From Salinirubellus salinus (GTDB taxonomy: Archaea > Halobacteriota > Halobacteria > Halobacteriales > Haloarculaceae): 64,000 nucleotides of DNA. The stretch spans positions 868,001 to 932,000 of the forward strand of contig NZ_CP104003.1 in NCBI RefSeq assembly GCF_025231485.1, read 5' to 3'. Every line of letters begins with the position of its first letter. The first letter of the stretch is position 1. The notes below the pieces were generated by a model. The model did no database searches. It saw only the letters and a program-made list of their open reading frames with translations, and was not told where the DNA came from. A program made the translations under genes and the position numbers. Below, piece after piece: positions 53,042 through 60,598 of this stretch.

Positions 53042-54715
53042 TCAGCGGTAGGTCTCGCGGTTCGCCACCCGGACCCGGGTCCCGCCGTCGATCACGAACA
53101 GTCGCCCGGCGTCGTTCTCGACGAGGATGCCACCGACGTTCACCGCGGTGGCGTTGGCCGGGATGGGGGCCGTCCCGAGCGTCTCGTTACCCCGCGTGAC
53201 GGCCACGCCGAAGCCACCGTTCGCCGGGAACAGCGTGACGTTCCGCCCGCCGATGGTCGGTTCGGCGCGGACGGGGGCCGACTGGTACGCCGTCACGTAC
53301 TCGCCACCGACGGGCTTGAGACGGACGCGGTAGGCGCTCGCGTTGCCCACCGCCGACCACCCGGTCCGGTTCGCCCTGACCGTCTCGCGCCACCCGACAC
53401 CGCCGAGTCTCACGTAGCGATCGCCGCCGAACGCCAGTGACCGCTTGCCGAACGCCGTCCACCAGATGTTGCGCTGTTCGCTGACCACGATGACGCCGCT
53501 CGTCCGCACGTCCGTGTCGAGTCCCGGCACGTCGATACCGCCGACGAGTCGGTCCTGGACGTTCTCGGCGTAGTAGACCTCGTAGTCGCGCACCTCGACG
53601 GCGGGCCGGTCGGCGAGGCCGTCGCCGGTCCCGAGCGCGAGGAGGTTGTACGGCACCGCGACCACCGAGAGCGCCACCAGCACGGCGAGCGTCAGCCCCA
53701 GGGCCGCCTCGTGGCTCTGGAGGTCGATGCGCGCGACGAGCGTGCGAGGTCGGGCCGTCGCCGCCGCCGTCACCAGCCCCGCCATCACCAACAGCAGGGC
53801 GAGCCCACCGGCCCGGTAGAGTTCGAACCGGCCGTTGCCGAGGAAGCCGTAGACGGCCCACAGCCCGCGGTCGACGCCGAAGGCGACGGTGGCGACGAAC
53901 AGCGAGAGCGGGTCCGGGAACGCCTCGCGCCGACGGACGAGCGCGACGCCGAGGACCACCCCGATGAACAGGCCGAGCGCGTGGCCCTGGATAGCCACCT
54001 CCGCCCACCACGGCGAGGAGAACGAGGGGCCGGTGGCCGACTGGATTGTCGGCCGGTTGAACGCGCGGTAGGCGAGGTCGACCGCCCCGCCGCCGAGGAC
54101 GACCACGAGCGTCAGGACGGGGAGCTGGACGAGCGCGAACCCCGCGTACGCGAAGACGACACCCGAGAACCCGACGACCGGCCCGAGCGAGAAGAGGCCG
54201 GCGAGTATCCCGACGACGACGGTCGCGCCGACGAACGCACCGATACGAGCACCGGGGTGGGTGCCGAGCGACGAGAAGGCGGCCGACCCGCGCTCGCGGG
54301 GGAAGTGCCCCCAGGCGTACTCAGCCACCGTCCCGAAGACGAGCGTCCCCAGCAGGTTCCCCGTGAGGTGCGTGGCCCCACCGTGGGCGAACCCCGCGGT
54401 CAGGACCCCCAGCGGGTAGTAGTACGACCACGCGCGGAACGGGATGACGACCGGCGAGCGCCAGTGGTCCACCCCACCCTGGACGAACAGGTAGAACGAC
54501 AGCACGCCGACCACTACGAGGAGCGTCCCCCACGGGACGCCGAGGACGAACCGGCGTCGCAGCGTCAGCCCCCACTTCCCCCGGGGGTCGGCCAGTCGGC
54601 GCACGACCACGAACGCGACGACCAGCGAGGCCAGCAGTCCCAGTTGCCACCACGGGAGCGAGGCGACCACCCCCCACCACGGGGCCGAGACGAGCGGGAA
54701 CGACGGCAGGTGCAC
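53042..54715 (-). CDS. rhomboid-family intramembrane serine protease with exported C-terminal domain
   Basis: The 557-residue protein has the rhomboid core in its first 265 residues: HGGATHLTGN with His111, His116 and Asn120, nucleophile Ser184 in VGFSGVVFAYAG and catalytic His245 in AIQGHALG. Three or more hydrophobic segments follow up to about 370. The last 180 residues (VEVRDYEVYYAENVQDRLV ... IGGRNVTLFPANGGFGVAVTRGNE) lack membrane helices and are beta-rich, probably outside the cell. Such a tail is not part of minimal rhomboids. Function and substrate are unknown. Confidence 0.87.
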   Translation of the reverse strand: MHLPSFPLVSAPWWGVVASLPWWQLGLLASLVVAFVVVRRLADPRGKWGLTLRRRFVLGVPWGTLLVVVGVLSFYLFVQGGVDHWRSPVVIPFRAWSYYYPLGVLTAGFAHGGATHLTGNLLGTLVFGTVAEYAWGHFPRERGSAAFSSLGTHPGARIGAFVGATVVVGILAGLFSLGPVVGFSGVVFAYAGFALVQLPVLTLVVVLGGGAVDLAYRAFNRPTIQSATGPSFSSPWWAEVAIQGHALGLFIGVVLGVALVRRREAFPDPLSLFVATVAFGVDRGLWAVYGFLGNGRFELYRAGGLALLLVMAGLVTAAATARPRTLVARIDLQSHEAALGLTLAVLVALSVVAVPYNLLALGTGDGLADRPAVEVRDYEVYYAENVQDRLVGGIDVPGLDTDVRTSGVIVVSEQRNIWWTAFGKRSLAFGGDRYVRLGGVGWRETVRANRTGWSAVGNASAYRVRLKPVGGEYVTAYQSAPVRAEPTIGGRNVTLFPANGGFGVAVTRGNETLGTAPIPANATAVNVGGILVENDAGRLFVIDGGTRVRVANRETYR

Positions 54716-54771
54716 GTTCGGGGCCTAGGCGGGGTTGGATTTAGCGTTGTGCCCCACGAGGCCGACCGTCC

Positions 54772-55782
54772 TCACGGCGTGACGACGAGTTTCCCCACCA
54801 CGTCGCGGTCGACCATGTCGCGGAACGCGGCGCCCGTCTCCGCCAGTGGGTAGGTCCGATCGACGACCGGCGAGAGGTCGCCGTCGGCGACGAACCCGAC
54901 GAGTCGCTCCAGCTCGGGCTGGGTCCCCATCGTCGACCCGTGGACCGACTGGTGGCCGAGGAAGAACGGCGCGGCCTGGATGGTCAGGTCCGGGCCGGCC
55001 GTCCGACCACACACGACCTGCACGCCGCCACGACCCATCGCCGCCATCGCCACCTGCCCGTACTCTCCGGCGAGGTGGTTGAGCGTCGCGTCCGGGCGAC
55101 CGACGTCCTTCACCGCCGCCAGCATCTCGTTGGGGTCGGCCGTCTCGACGAGGTGGTCACAGCCCAGCTCCTCGATCGCCGCGAGCTTCTCCGCCGAGGT
55201 CGAGGTCCCGATGGAGCGTGCACCGACGAGGTCGAGCAACTGCACGCAGGCGACGCCGACGCCGCCGGTCGCACCGGGCACGAACACGAGGTCACCCGCG
55301 GTCACGCCGGCCCGTCGCATCATGTGCCACGCGGTGAGGTAGGCCGTCGGGAGCGCCGCCGCCTCGACGAACCCGACCGCGTCGGGGAGGGGGATCAGCC
55401 GGTCGCCGTCGACGAGTGCCCGCTCCGCCAGCCCGCCGTGGTAGAGCGAGAACGCAGCACACCGGTTCTCCGGCCCCTCGCGACAGAACTCGCAGGTCCC
55501 GCAGGTCTCGTTCGGACAGAGCAGGACGCGGTCGCCCTCGCTCACCGCGGTGTCCGGTCCCGCCTCGCGGACGGTGCCGGCCACGTCCAGCCCCGAGACG
55601 AACGGCAGCGCGTCGCCGCTCACCATCGCGGAGTCGCCCTGCAGTATCCAGAGGTCGTGACGGTTGATGGAGCACGCCGCGACGTCGACGACGGCCTCCC
55701 CCTCGCCCGGCGTGGGATTCGGTCGGTCGAGCAGTTCCACGCCGTCCGGTCCGGTCAGTTCCGCGAACGCGGCTACCTGCAT
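54772..55782 (-). CDS. zinc-type alcohol dehydrogenase-like (MDR) oxidoreductase
   Basis: The 336-residue medium-chain dehydrogenase/reductase shows a structural zinc site (CPNETCGTCEFCREGPENRC), an N-terminal GroES-like domain (SINRHDLWILQGDSAMVSGDALPFVSGLDVAGTV) and the cofactor loop GATGGVGVACVQLLDLVGA. The catalytic zinc Cys is replaced in SINRHD, as in quinone-oxidoreductase-like members. The ATG at 55782 is preferred over one 14 codons earlier. It lies near the phosphotransferase and acyl-CoA dehydrogenase genes but in no obvious operon with them. Confidence 0.88.
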   Translation of the reverse strand: MQVAAFAELTGPDGVELLDRPNPTPGEGEAVVDVAACSINRHDLWILQGDSAMVSGDALPFVSGLDVAGTVREAGPDTAVSEGDRVLLCPNETCGTCEFCREGPENRCAAFSLYHGGLAERALVDGDRLIPLPDAVGFVEAAALPTAYLTAWHMMRRAGVTAGDLVFVPGATGGVGVACVQLLDLVGARSIGTSTSAEKLAAIEELGCDHLVETADPNEMLAAVKDVGRPDATLNHLAGEYGQVAMAAMGRGGVQVVCGRTAGPDLTIQAAPFFLGHQSVHGSTMGTQPELERLVGFVADGDLSPVVDRTYPLAETGAAFRDMVDRDVVGKLVVTP

Positions 55783-55857
55783 GGCTGCGGAGTCGCCCGG
55801 TGCGGCGATAACCGTTGGGGACACCGGGGTTTTGCGGCCCCCACCCCTACCCGGCGC

Positions 55858-56124
55858 GTGGTCAACGCCTACACGCTCCTGACGGCACTGGCGACGCTCG
55901 TCGTGGGGTACATGGGGGTCCGCCAGCTACGCGACCCGGAGTGGGCAGCGCAACAGAGCGCCTCGTTCAGCGCCGACCGCCGGGGGGAGGCGGTCGACCC
56001 GGACGAGGTTGCGCCGAAGGACGACGCCGTCGCTCGGGCACGGACGGGCGCGAAGGTGATGCTCGGTGTCGCGGCGTTCTTCGGGTTGTTGACGCTGCTG
56101 CAGGTGATCGGGACGGTGGGGTGA
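55858..56124 (+). CDS. small two-helix membrane protein
   Basis: The GTG at 55858 gives an 88-residue product, VVNAYTLLTALATLVVGYMGVRQLRDPEW, followed by a polar region (SFSADRRGEAVDPDEVAPKDDAVARARTG) and a second hydrophobic segment, AKVMLGVAAFFGLLTLLQVIG. No family is recognised. It is divergent from the MDR gene and converges on the phosphotransferase gene, 17 bp away. A longer frame in the same phase overlaps the MDR gene and is spurious. Confidence 0.65.
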   Translation: MVNAYTLLTALATLVVGYMGVRQLRDPEWAAQQSASFSADRRGEAVDPDEVAPKDDAVARARTGAKVMLGVAAFFGLLTLLQVIGTVG

Positions 56125-56141
56125 GGACCGGAACCCGCCGC

Positions 56142-57224
56142 TCAGAGCGGTTCCTCGCCCTCGATGATGCGCATCGCGCGCTCGGCCAGCGCCGGCACGC
56201 CGTCTTCCATCTTCGGGTACATCGGGTCGTCCGAGTTCCCCTCGAGGTACCGCCGGAAGAACATCTCGCCGAGGCCGGCCAGTTTGTAGACGGCGAGTGT
56301 CCGGTAGAACCGGTCGTTCTCGAACTCGAAGCCCGTCAGGTCCTCGTACCGGGCGACCAGTTCCGTCCGGGTCGGGTAGTCCTCGTGGGTCATGAACGTC
56401 CGCATCAGCGTGTCGGTCCCCGTCGGCGGCACGGGGTCCTTCTCGTCCCACCAGTACGAGAGCATCCAGCCGAGGTCGGTGAACGGGTCGCCGAGCGTCG
56501 ACATCTCCCAGTCGAAGATGGCGACGATCTCGGGCTCGTCCGCGGGGCCGAACATCACGTTGTCGAGCTTGTAGTCGCCGTGGACGAGCGTCGCCGGCGG
56601 GTCCTCCGGGACGTTGTCCTGGAGCCACTCCATCACCTCGTACAGTTCGGGCACCTCGCGCTCCTCGTTCGTGACCGAGAAGGCCCACATCAACTGCTCG
56701 GACCAGCGCCGCACCTGCCGCTCGGTGAACCCCGGCGGGTAGCCGAAGTCACCGACCTCGAGGCCGACCGCCTCGTAGTCGACGGCGTGGATCTCCGCGA
56801 GCGTGTCGACCAGTTCCTCCCCTATCTTCTTGCGCGCGTGTGCGTTCTGGAACCGGTCCGGCTCACCACGCCTGAGCACGTCACCGTCGACGCGCTCCAT
56901 CACGTAGAAGTCCGACCCCATCACGTCCTGATCGTCGCTGGCGAGGACGGTGGGTGGGACCCGCACCTCCGTGTCCTGCAGCGCGTCCATGACGCGGAAC
57001 TCGCGCAACACGTCGTGGGCGGTGTCGGCCGTCTCGCCCGGCGGGGGCCGACGGACGACGAGTTCCTTCTCGCCCCAGGTGACGAACAGCGTCTCGTTCG
57101 AGTGTCCCTCGGCGTGACGGCGGACCTCGTACTCCTCGGCTGGGCCGAGCTCGGCCTCCAGGTACTCCCGGAGTCTGTCGACGTTCACGAGCCGTCGGAA
57201 GTACTCCTCGCTGGTGTCGGTCAT
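56142..57224 (-). CDS. ACAD10/11- or LvaA-like phosphotransferase (candidate 4-hydroxyacyl-CoA kinase)
   Basis: The 360-residue protein belongs to the APH/kinase-fold phosphotransferases. The catalytic loop is LVHGDYKLDNVMF and the metal-binding aspartate lies in IVAIFDWEMSTLGDPFTDLGWML; VMERVDGDVL is the usual hinge. This pattern, with DWE.STLGDP, is the one in the N-terminal half of mammalian ACAD10/11 and in LvaA, which phosphorylate 4-hydroxyacyl-CoA. The divergent acyl-CoA dehydrogenase gene is the matching second half. Antibiotic resistance is less likely. A TTACAATG promoter 27 bp above the ATG implies a leaderless mRNA. Confidence 0.85.
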   Translation of the reverse strand: MTDTSEEYFRRLVNVDRLREYLEAELGPAEEYEVRRHAEGHSNETLFVTWGEKELVVRRPPPGETADTAHDVLREFRVMDALQDTEVRVPPTVLASDDQDVMGSDFYVMERVDGDVLRRGEPDRFQNAHARKKIGEELVDTLAEIHAVDYEAVGLEVGDFGYPPGFTERQVRRWSEQLMWAFSVTNEEREVPELYEVMEWLQDNVPEDPPATLVHGDYKLDNVMFGPADEPEIVAIFDWEMSTLGDPFTDLGWMLSYWWDEKDPVPPTGTDTLMRTFMTHEDYPTRTELVARYEDLTGFEFENDRFYRTLAVYKLAGLGEMFFRRYLEGNSDDPMYPKMEDGVPALAERAMRIIEGEEPL

Positions 57225-57250
57225 CGGGCCGACACCCCGTGGCTAGCTAA

Positions 57251-57258
57251 CATTGTAA
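57251..57258 (-). promoter_or_regulatory. TATA-like promoter of the phosphotransferase gene
   Basis: TTACAATG on the coding strand ends 27 bp above the ATG at 57224. It is a mirror image of the element at 57332-57340 serving the divergent gene. Confidence 0.55.
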
Positions 57259-57265
57259 GCAGGGA

Positions 57266-57296
57266 TACCCCCGCCCCCCACGAATAGTTGGGGGTA
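57266..57296. promoter_or_regulatory. nested palindrome between mirror promoters, candidate operator
   Basis: TACCCCC (57266-57272) pairs with GGGGGTA (57290-57296), and CCCCCA (57275-57280) pairs with TGGGGG (57289-57294). The site is midway in the 136-bp divergent region, between the two TATA-like elements, where one regulator could control both genes. Confidence 0.5.
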
Positions 57297-57331
57297 CGTG
57301 TCACACCGAGGACTAGTCTACGGACGCAGTC

Positions 57332-57340
57332 TTTACAATG
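57332..57340 (+). promoter_or_regulatory. TATA-like promoter of the acyl-CoA dehydrogenase gene
   Basis: TTTACAATG lies 21-29 bp above the ATG at 57361, predicting a leaderless transcript. It shares TTACAATG with the opposite promoter. Confidence 0.55.
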
Positions 57341-57360
57341 GTACGAACTGAGCCGTTGGT

Positions 57361-58575
57361 ATGGAGTATCACGACTCCCCCGAGGCACGGGAACTGGCCG
57401 AGAGGGCGCGCGCGTTCATGGACGAGGTCGTCATCCCCACCGAGCGGGACCTGCTGGCCGGTGGGCCGTTCACGGAGGACCTCGTGGACGAACTGCGCGC
57501 TGAGGCACGCGAACGGGACGTCTACTGTCCGCAGATCGACGAGGAACACGGCGGCATGGGCCACGAGTTCGCCGACGTGCTCCCGCTGTTCGAGGAGGCC
57601 GGCCGTTCGCTGCTGGGCGCGACGGCGATGCGCGTCGACGCCCCCGACGAGGGGAACATGCACACCATCGAACTGGTCGGCACCGAGGCCCAGAAGGAGG
57701 AGTACCTCGAACCGCTCGTCGCGGGCGAGATCCGCTCTGGCTTCTCGATGACCGAACCCCGCGATGGCGCCGGCTCGGACCCGAAGATGATGAGGACCAC
57801 CGCCACGAAGGACGGCGACGAGTGGGTCATCGACGGCCACAAGTGGTGGACCACGCAGGGTGACGAGGCCGACTTCTTCATCGTCATGGCCCGCACCGAC
57901 GTGGACGCGCACCCGTACGAGGGGACCTCACTGTTCCTGGTCGACGCTGACGCCGACGGTGTCGAGATTGTCGAACCCACGCCGCACCTCGGACAGTCGA
58001 TGATCCCCGAGAGCCACGCCGAGATCCGTTACGACGGCGTCCGCGTCTCGGAGGACGCGCTCCTCGGCACCGAGAACATGGGCTTCGTCCACGCCCAGCA
58101 GCGACTCGGGCCGGCCCGACTGACCCACTGCATGCGCTTCACGGGGATGGCCACGCGCGCGCTCACCATCGCCAAGACCTACATGGACGACCGCGAGGCG
58201 TTCGACTCGACGCTCGCGGAGAAGCAGGCCCAGCGCTACGCCATCGCGGACATGGAGACCCGCCTCCACGCGGTCCGGACGATGGTCCGCCACGCCGCCC
58301 GCCAGATATCCGCGGGCGAGGAGGCTCGCATCCCCGTCTCCATGTCGAAGGTGTTCGCCGCGAACACCACGCAGGAGGCCGTGGACCTCTCCATCCAGTG
58401 CTGTGGTGGTCCCGGGATGTCCCGGAAGCTCCCGCTCGCGGACTTCTACGACGCGGTCCGCGCGTTCCGCATCGTCGACGGAGCCGACGAGGTCCACAAG
58501 CGTGTCATCGCGCGTGACGCGTTCGACGAAGCGAACGTTCGGCCCGAGGAACTGGCGAACCTGCCCACCTTCTAG
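57361..58575 (+). CDS. ACAD10/11- or LvaC-like acyl-CoA dehydrogenase
   Basis: The 404-residue protein has normal ACAD flavin/substrate segments (SGFSMTEPRDGAGSDPKMM, IDGHKWWTTQGDEADFFIVMART, GPARLTHCMRFTGMATRALTIA, QCCGGPGMSRKLPLADFY). At the usual catalytic site, where Y-E-G-T is expected, it reads RIVDGADEVH with Asp373, like the ADGPDEVH of mammalian ACAD10/11. In that family the kinase half phosphorylates 4-hydroxyacyl-CoA and this half turns the product into a 3-hydroxyacyl-CoA. The divergent kinase-like gene supports the same role here. Ordinary short-chain dehydrogenation is the alternative. Confidence 0.9.
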   Translation: MEYHDSPEARELAERARAFMDEVVIPTERDLLAGGPFTEDLVDELRAEARERDVYCPQIDEEHGGMGHEFADVLPLFEEAGRSLLGATAMRVDAPDEGNMHTIELVGTEAQKEEYLEPLVAGEIRSGFSMTEPRDGAGSDPKMMRTTATKDGDEWVIDGHKWWTTQGDEADFFIVMARTDVDAHPYEGTSLFLVDADADGVEIVEPTPHLGQSMIPESHAEIRYDGVRVSEDALLGTENMGFVHAQQRLGPARLTHCMRFTGMATRALTIAKTYMDDREAFDSTLAEKQAQRYAIADMETRLHAVRTMVRHAARQISAGEEARIPVSMSKVFAANTTQEAVDLSIQCCGGPGMSRKLPLADFYDAVRAFRIVDGADEVHKRVIARDAFDEANVRPEELANLPTF

Positions 58576-58669
58576 CGACCATCTTCTACCCCTCGGGGTC
58601 GCTCGGGCAACGACGTGGGTGAAGAAGGCGCTGCTCACGCCTGCGGCGCTCACAGCGGGTGGGTGTGCT

Positions 58670-58686
58670 GGCGATGCAGCATCGCC
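58670..58686. terminator. hairpin between convergent genes
   Basis: GGCGATGC and GCATCGCC are perfect complements around a single A, so the DNA can form a stem with a tight loop after the acyl-CoA dehydrogenase gene and before the convergent CoA-binding gene stop at 58694. Confidence 0.45.
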
Positions 58687-58693
58687 ACCGTTC

Positions 58694-59116
58694 TCAGTCC
58701 ATCGGGCTCCGGACCAGCATCCCGTGTTCGACCTTCATGCAGCGGTCTTGGACGAACTCGAGGCCGGCGGCTTTGGCCCTTCGTGCGCCTTCGTCGTTCC
58801 TGATGCCCTGCTGGAGCCAGATGACCCGAACGTCGTCACGAGCGAGCGCTTGCTCGACTATCGCCGGTACCTCCTCGGCCGGGCGGAACACCTGCACCAC
58901 GTCGACCGGCCCGGGCACGTCGGCGAGTGAGTCGTACGTGCGCTCCCCGAGTATCTCGTCGGCGTTCGGGTTCACCGGCGTCAGTTCGTAGCCGTGGCGC
59001 TGGAGGTACGCAGGCACGATGTGTGCGGCCTTGTCGTAGTCCGTCGACGCCCCGACGACGGCGATCCGGTCGTAGTCGAGTATCCGGCGGAGCCCTTCGG
59101 GGTCCACGATCGGCAT
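58694..59116 (-). CDS. CoA-binding domain protein (YccU-like)
   Basis: The 140-residue protein is a stand-alone Rossmann CoA-binding domain: IAVVGASTDYDKAAHIVPAYLQRHGYELTPVNPNADEILGERTYDSLADVPGPVDVVQVFRPAEEVP, then VIWLQQGIRNDEGARRAKAAGLEFVQDRCMKVEH. The family is related to the CoA-binding half of succinyl-CoA synthetase; function is unknown, perhaps CoA sensing. It converges on the acyl-CoA dehydrogenase gene. The ATG at 59116 is preferred over one six codons upstream. Confidence 0.9.
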   Translation of the reverse strand: MPIVDPEGLRRILDYDRIAVVGASTDYDKAAHIVPAYLQRHGYELTPVNPNADEILGERTYDSLADVPGPVDVVQVFRPAEEVPAIVEQALARDDVRVIWLQQGIRNDEGARRAKAAGLEFVQDRCMKVEHGMLVRSPMD

Positions 59117-59173
59117 GGGTGGCGTACGTAACACCGACGTTTCAGCCTACCGTCGCCCAGTTCGATATCGCAC

Positions 59174-59566
59174 TCACTCGTGTATCCGTTCGCCCGCGAG
59201 CGCCGCGACGGGGTTCTCACGTCCCGCGAGCACACACGCGAGCAGCCCGAGGTAGGCGACGAGCCCCCACCAGCAGGCCGCCACGGTCCACGGACCGTAC
59301 CGTCTCGCGAGTGCAGAGCCGCCCACGAGGAGGCCGAGGAGACTGCCGAACTGCACCTCGCGGCGCTCCCACACGTCCCGTGTCCGCTCGGGATACCGGA
59401 GCATCGCGGCCTCGAGCGCGACGGCACCCACCACACCGACGAGGGCCACACCGGGGGAGCGGAGCGTCGCTGTCTCGCCGCGTCGACGCAGGAACCCACC
59501 GAGTCCGGCGAGCGCGACGAGCGCGAGCACTCCGTCGCGGAGTAGCCCACGGGTTCGCGCGTCCAT
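59174..59566 (-). CDS. multi-pass membrane protein, function unknown
   Basis: From the ATG at 59566 the protein has 130 residues and three to four hydrophobic segments, at about 12-26, 38-53, 73-86 and 95-115. Two clusters of Arg ([25 protein letters not shown]) lie between them. No family is recognised. It is divergent from the MBL hydrolase gene and in the same direction as the CoA-binding gene 57 bp downstream. Confidence 0.7.
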   Translation of the reverse strand: MDARTRGLLRDGVLALVALAGLGGFLRRRGETATLRSPGVALVGVVGAVALEAAMLRYPERTRDVWERREVQFGSLLGLLVGGSALARRYGPWTVAACWWGLVAYLGLLACVLAGRENPVAALAGERIHE

Positions 59567-59643
59567 ACCCCTGCTCTGCACGCCCGAACCGAGAACCCTC
59601 CGGAGACGGAACACTCAATCCCCGCCCGCGTGGACGCCCGCAC

Positions 59644-60495
59644 ATGGAGACGATACACTCGGACTGGGGCGACTGGCTCCCGCGCGAGGTGGCCGACGCC
59701 GAACCCGACGGCCTCGACGTCTGGTACCTCGGGTGCAACGGCTTCTTCCTGAAGGCCAGCGACGGGACCACCTTGCTGATAGACCCCTACCTCGGGACGG
59801 GCGACCCGCCGCGCACCGTCCGGATGGTTCCGGTGCCGTTCCACCCCGGGGACGTCGAGGGCGTCGACGCGATACTGGCGACCCACGAACACACGGACCA
59901 CGTCCACGGTCCCTCGCAGGCACCCGTCCTCGAGGGCACGGATGCCAACTTCTTCGCCCCCGACGACTCCGTCGAGAAGGCCCGCGAGGACGAGCGCTGG
60001 ACCGACGAGTGGGACGTGGAGGATGACCAGCTCCACGTCGTCGCCGAGGGCGACCGCATCGACGTGGGCTCGCTCAGTGTCCACGTCGAACCGGCCCACG
60101 ACCCCGACGCGAGCCACCCCGTGTCGTACGTCGTCGAACACGAGTCGGGGACGTTCTTCCACGGCGGTGACGCGCGCCCGAGCGAGGCGTTCGCCGACAT
60201 CGGCGAGCGGTACGACATCGACCTCGGGGTTCTCGCGTTCGGCTCCAGCGGGATGATACCGGACAAGGAGACGCGTGAGCCCACGTTCACGCAGTGGTAC
60301 TCGGACCCGAACATGGTCGCCGAGGCGGCGAACCAGCTCGCGCTAGACCGGCTGCTGCCGAGCCACTGGGACATCTGGAAGGGGCTGACCGCCGACCCGC
60401 GGTCGGTCCGCGACCACTGTCGGTCGTTCGCTCACCCGCGGACGGTGGTGGTGGCCGAGATCGGCGACCGTGTCTCGGTCGGCACCCCACGCTGA
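59644..60495 (+). CDS. MBL-fold metallo-hydrolase (UlaG-like)
   Basis: The 283-residue protein has the metal motif in ILATHEHTDHVHG, a further His in PAHDPDASHPVSYV, Asp in FFHGGDARPSEAF and a final His in LLPSHWDIW. The pattern resembles UlaG-type lactonases and RNase Z-like L-ascorbate-6-P lactonase relatives. The substrate cannot be predicted. Nothing nearby belongs to ascorbate metabolism. Confidence 0.86.
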   Translation: METIHSDWGDWLPREVADAEPDGLDVWYLGCNGFFLKASDGTTLLIDPYLGTGDPPRTVRMVPVPFHPGDVEGVDAILATHEHTDHVHGPSQAPVLEGTDANFFAPDDSVEKAREDERWTDEWDVEDDQLHVVAEGDRIDVGSLSVHVEPAHDPDASHPVSYVVEHESGTFFHGGDARPSEAFADIGERYDIDLGVLAFGSSGMIPDKETREPTFTQWYSDPNMVAEAANQLALDRLLPSHWDIWKGLTADPRSVRDHCRSFAHPRTVVVAEIGDRVSVGTPR

Positions 60496-60569
60496 GGTGC
60501 GGTCGAGCCACCACGGGCACCCCCCACGGCGTGCAGGGGTGGGTCTCAGACGTGTGTCCGCCGCATACA

Positions 60570-60575
60570 TTTATT
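60570..60575 (+). promoter_or_regulatory. TATA box of the coiled-coil protein gene
   Basis: TTTATT in an AT-rich patch lies 24-29 bp above the ATG at 60599, predicting a leaderless transcript. Confidence 0.6.
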
Positions 60576-60598
60576 TGCGAAAGGAATGATTGGCACAC

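Noticed and set aside
56142-57224. aminoglycoside phosphotransferase resistance gene
   Set aside because: The fold is the same, but the DWExSTLGDP motif and the divergent acyl-CoA dehydrogenase point to an acyl-CoA-related kinase, and such antibiotics barely affect haloarchaea.
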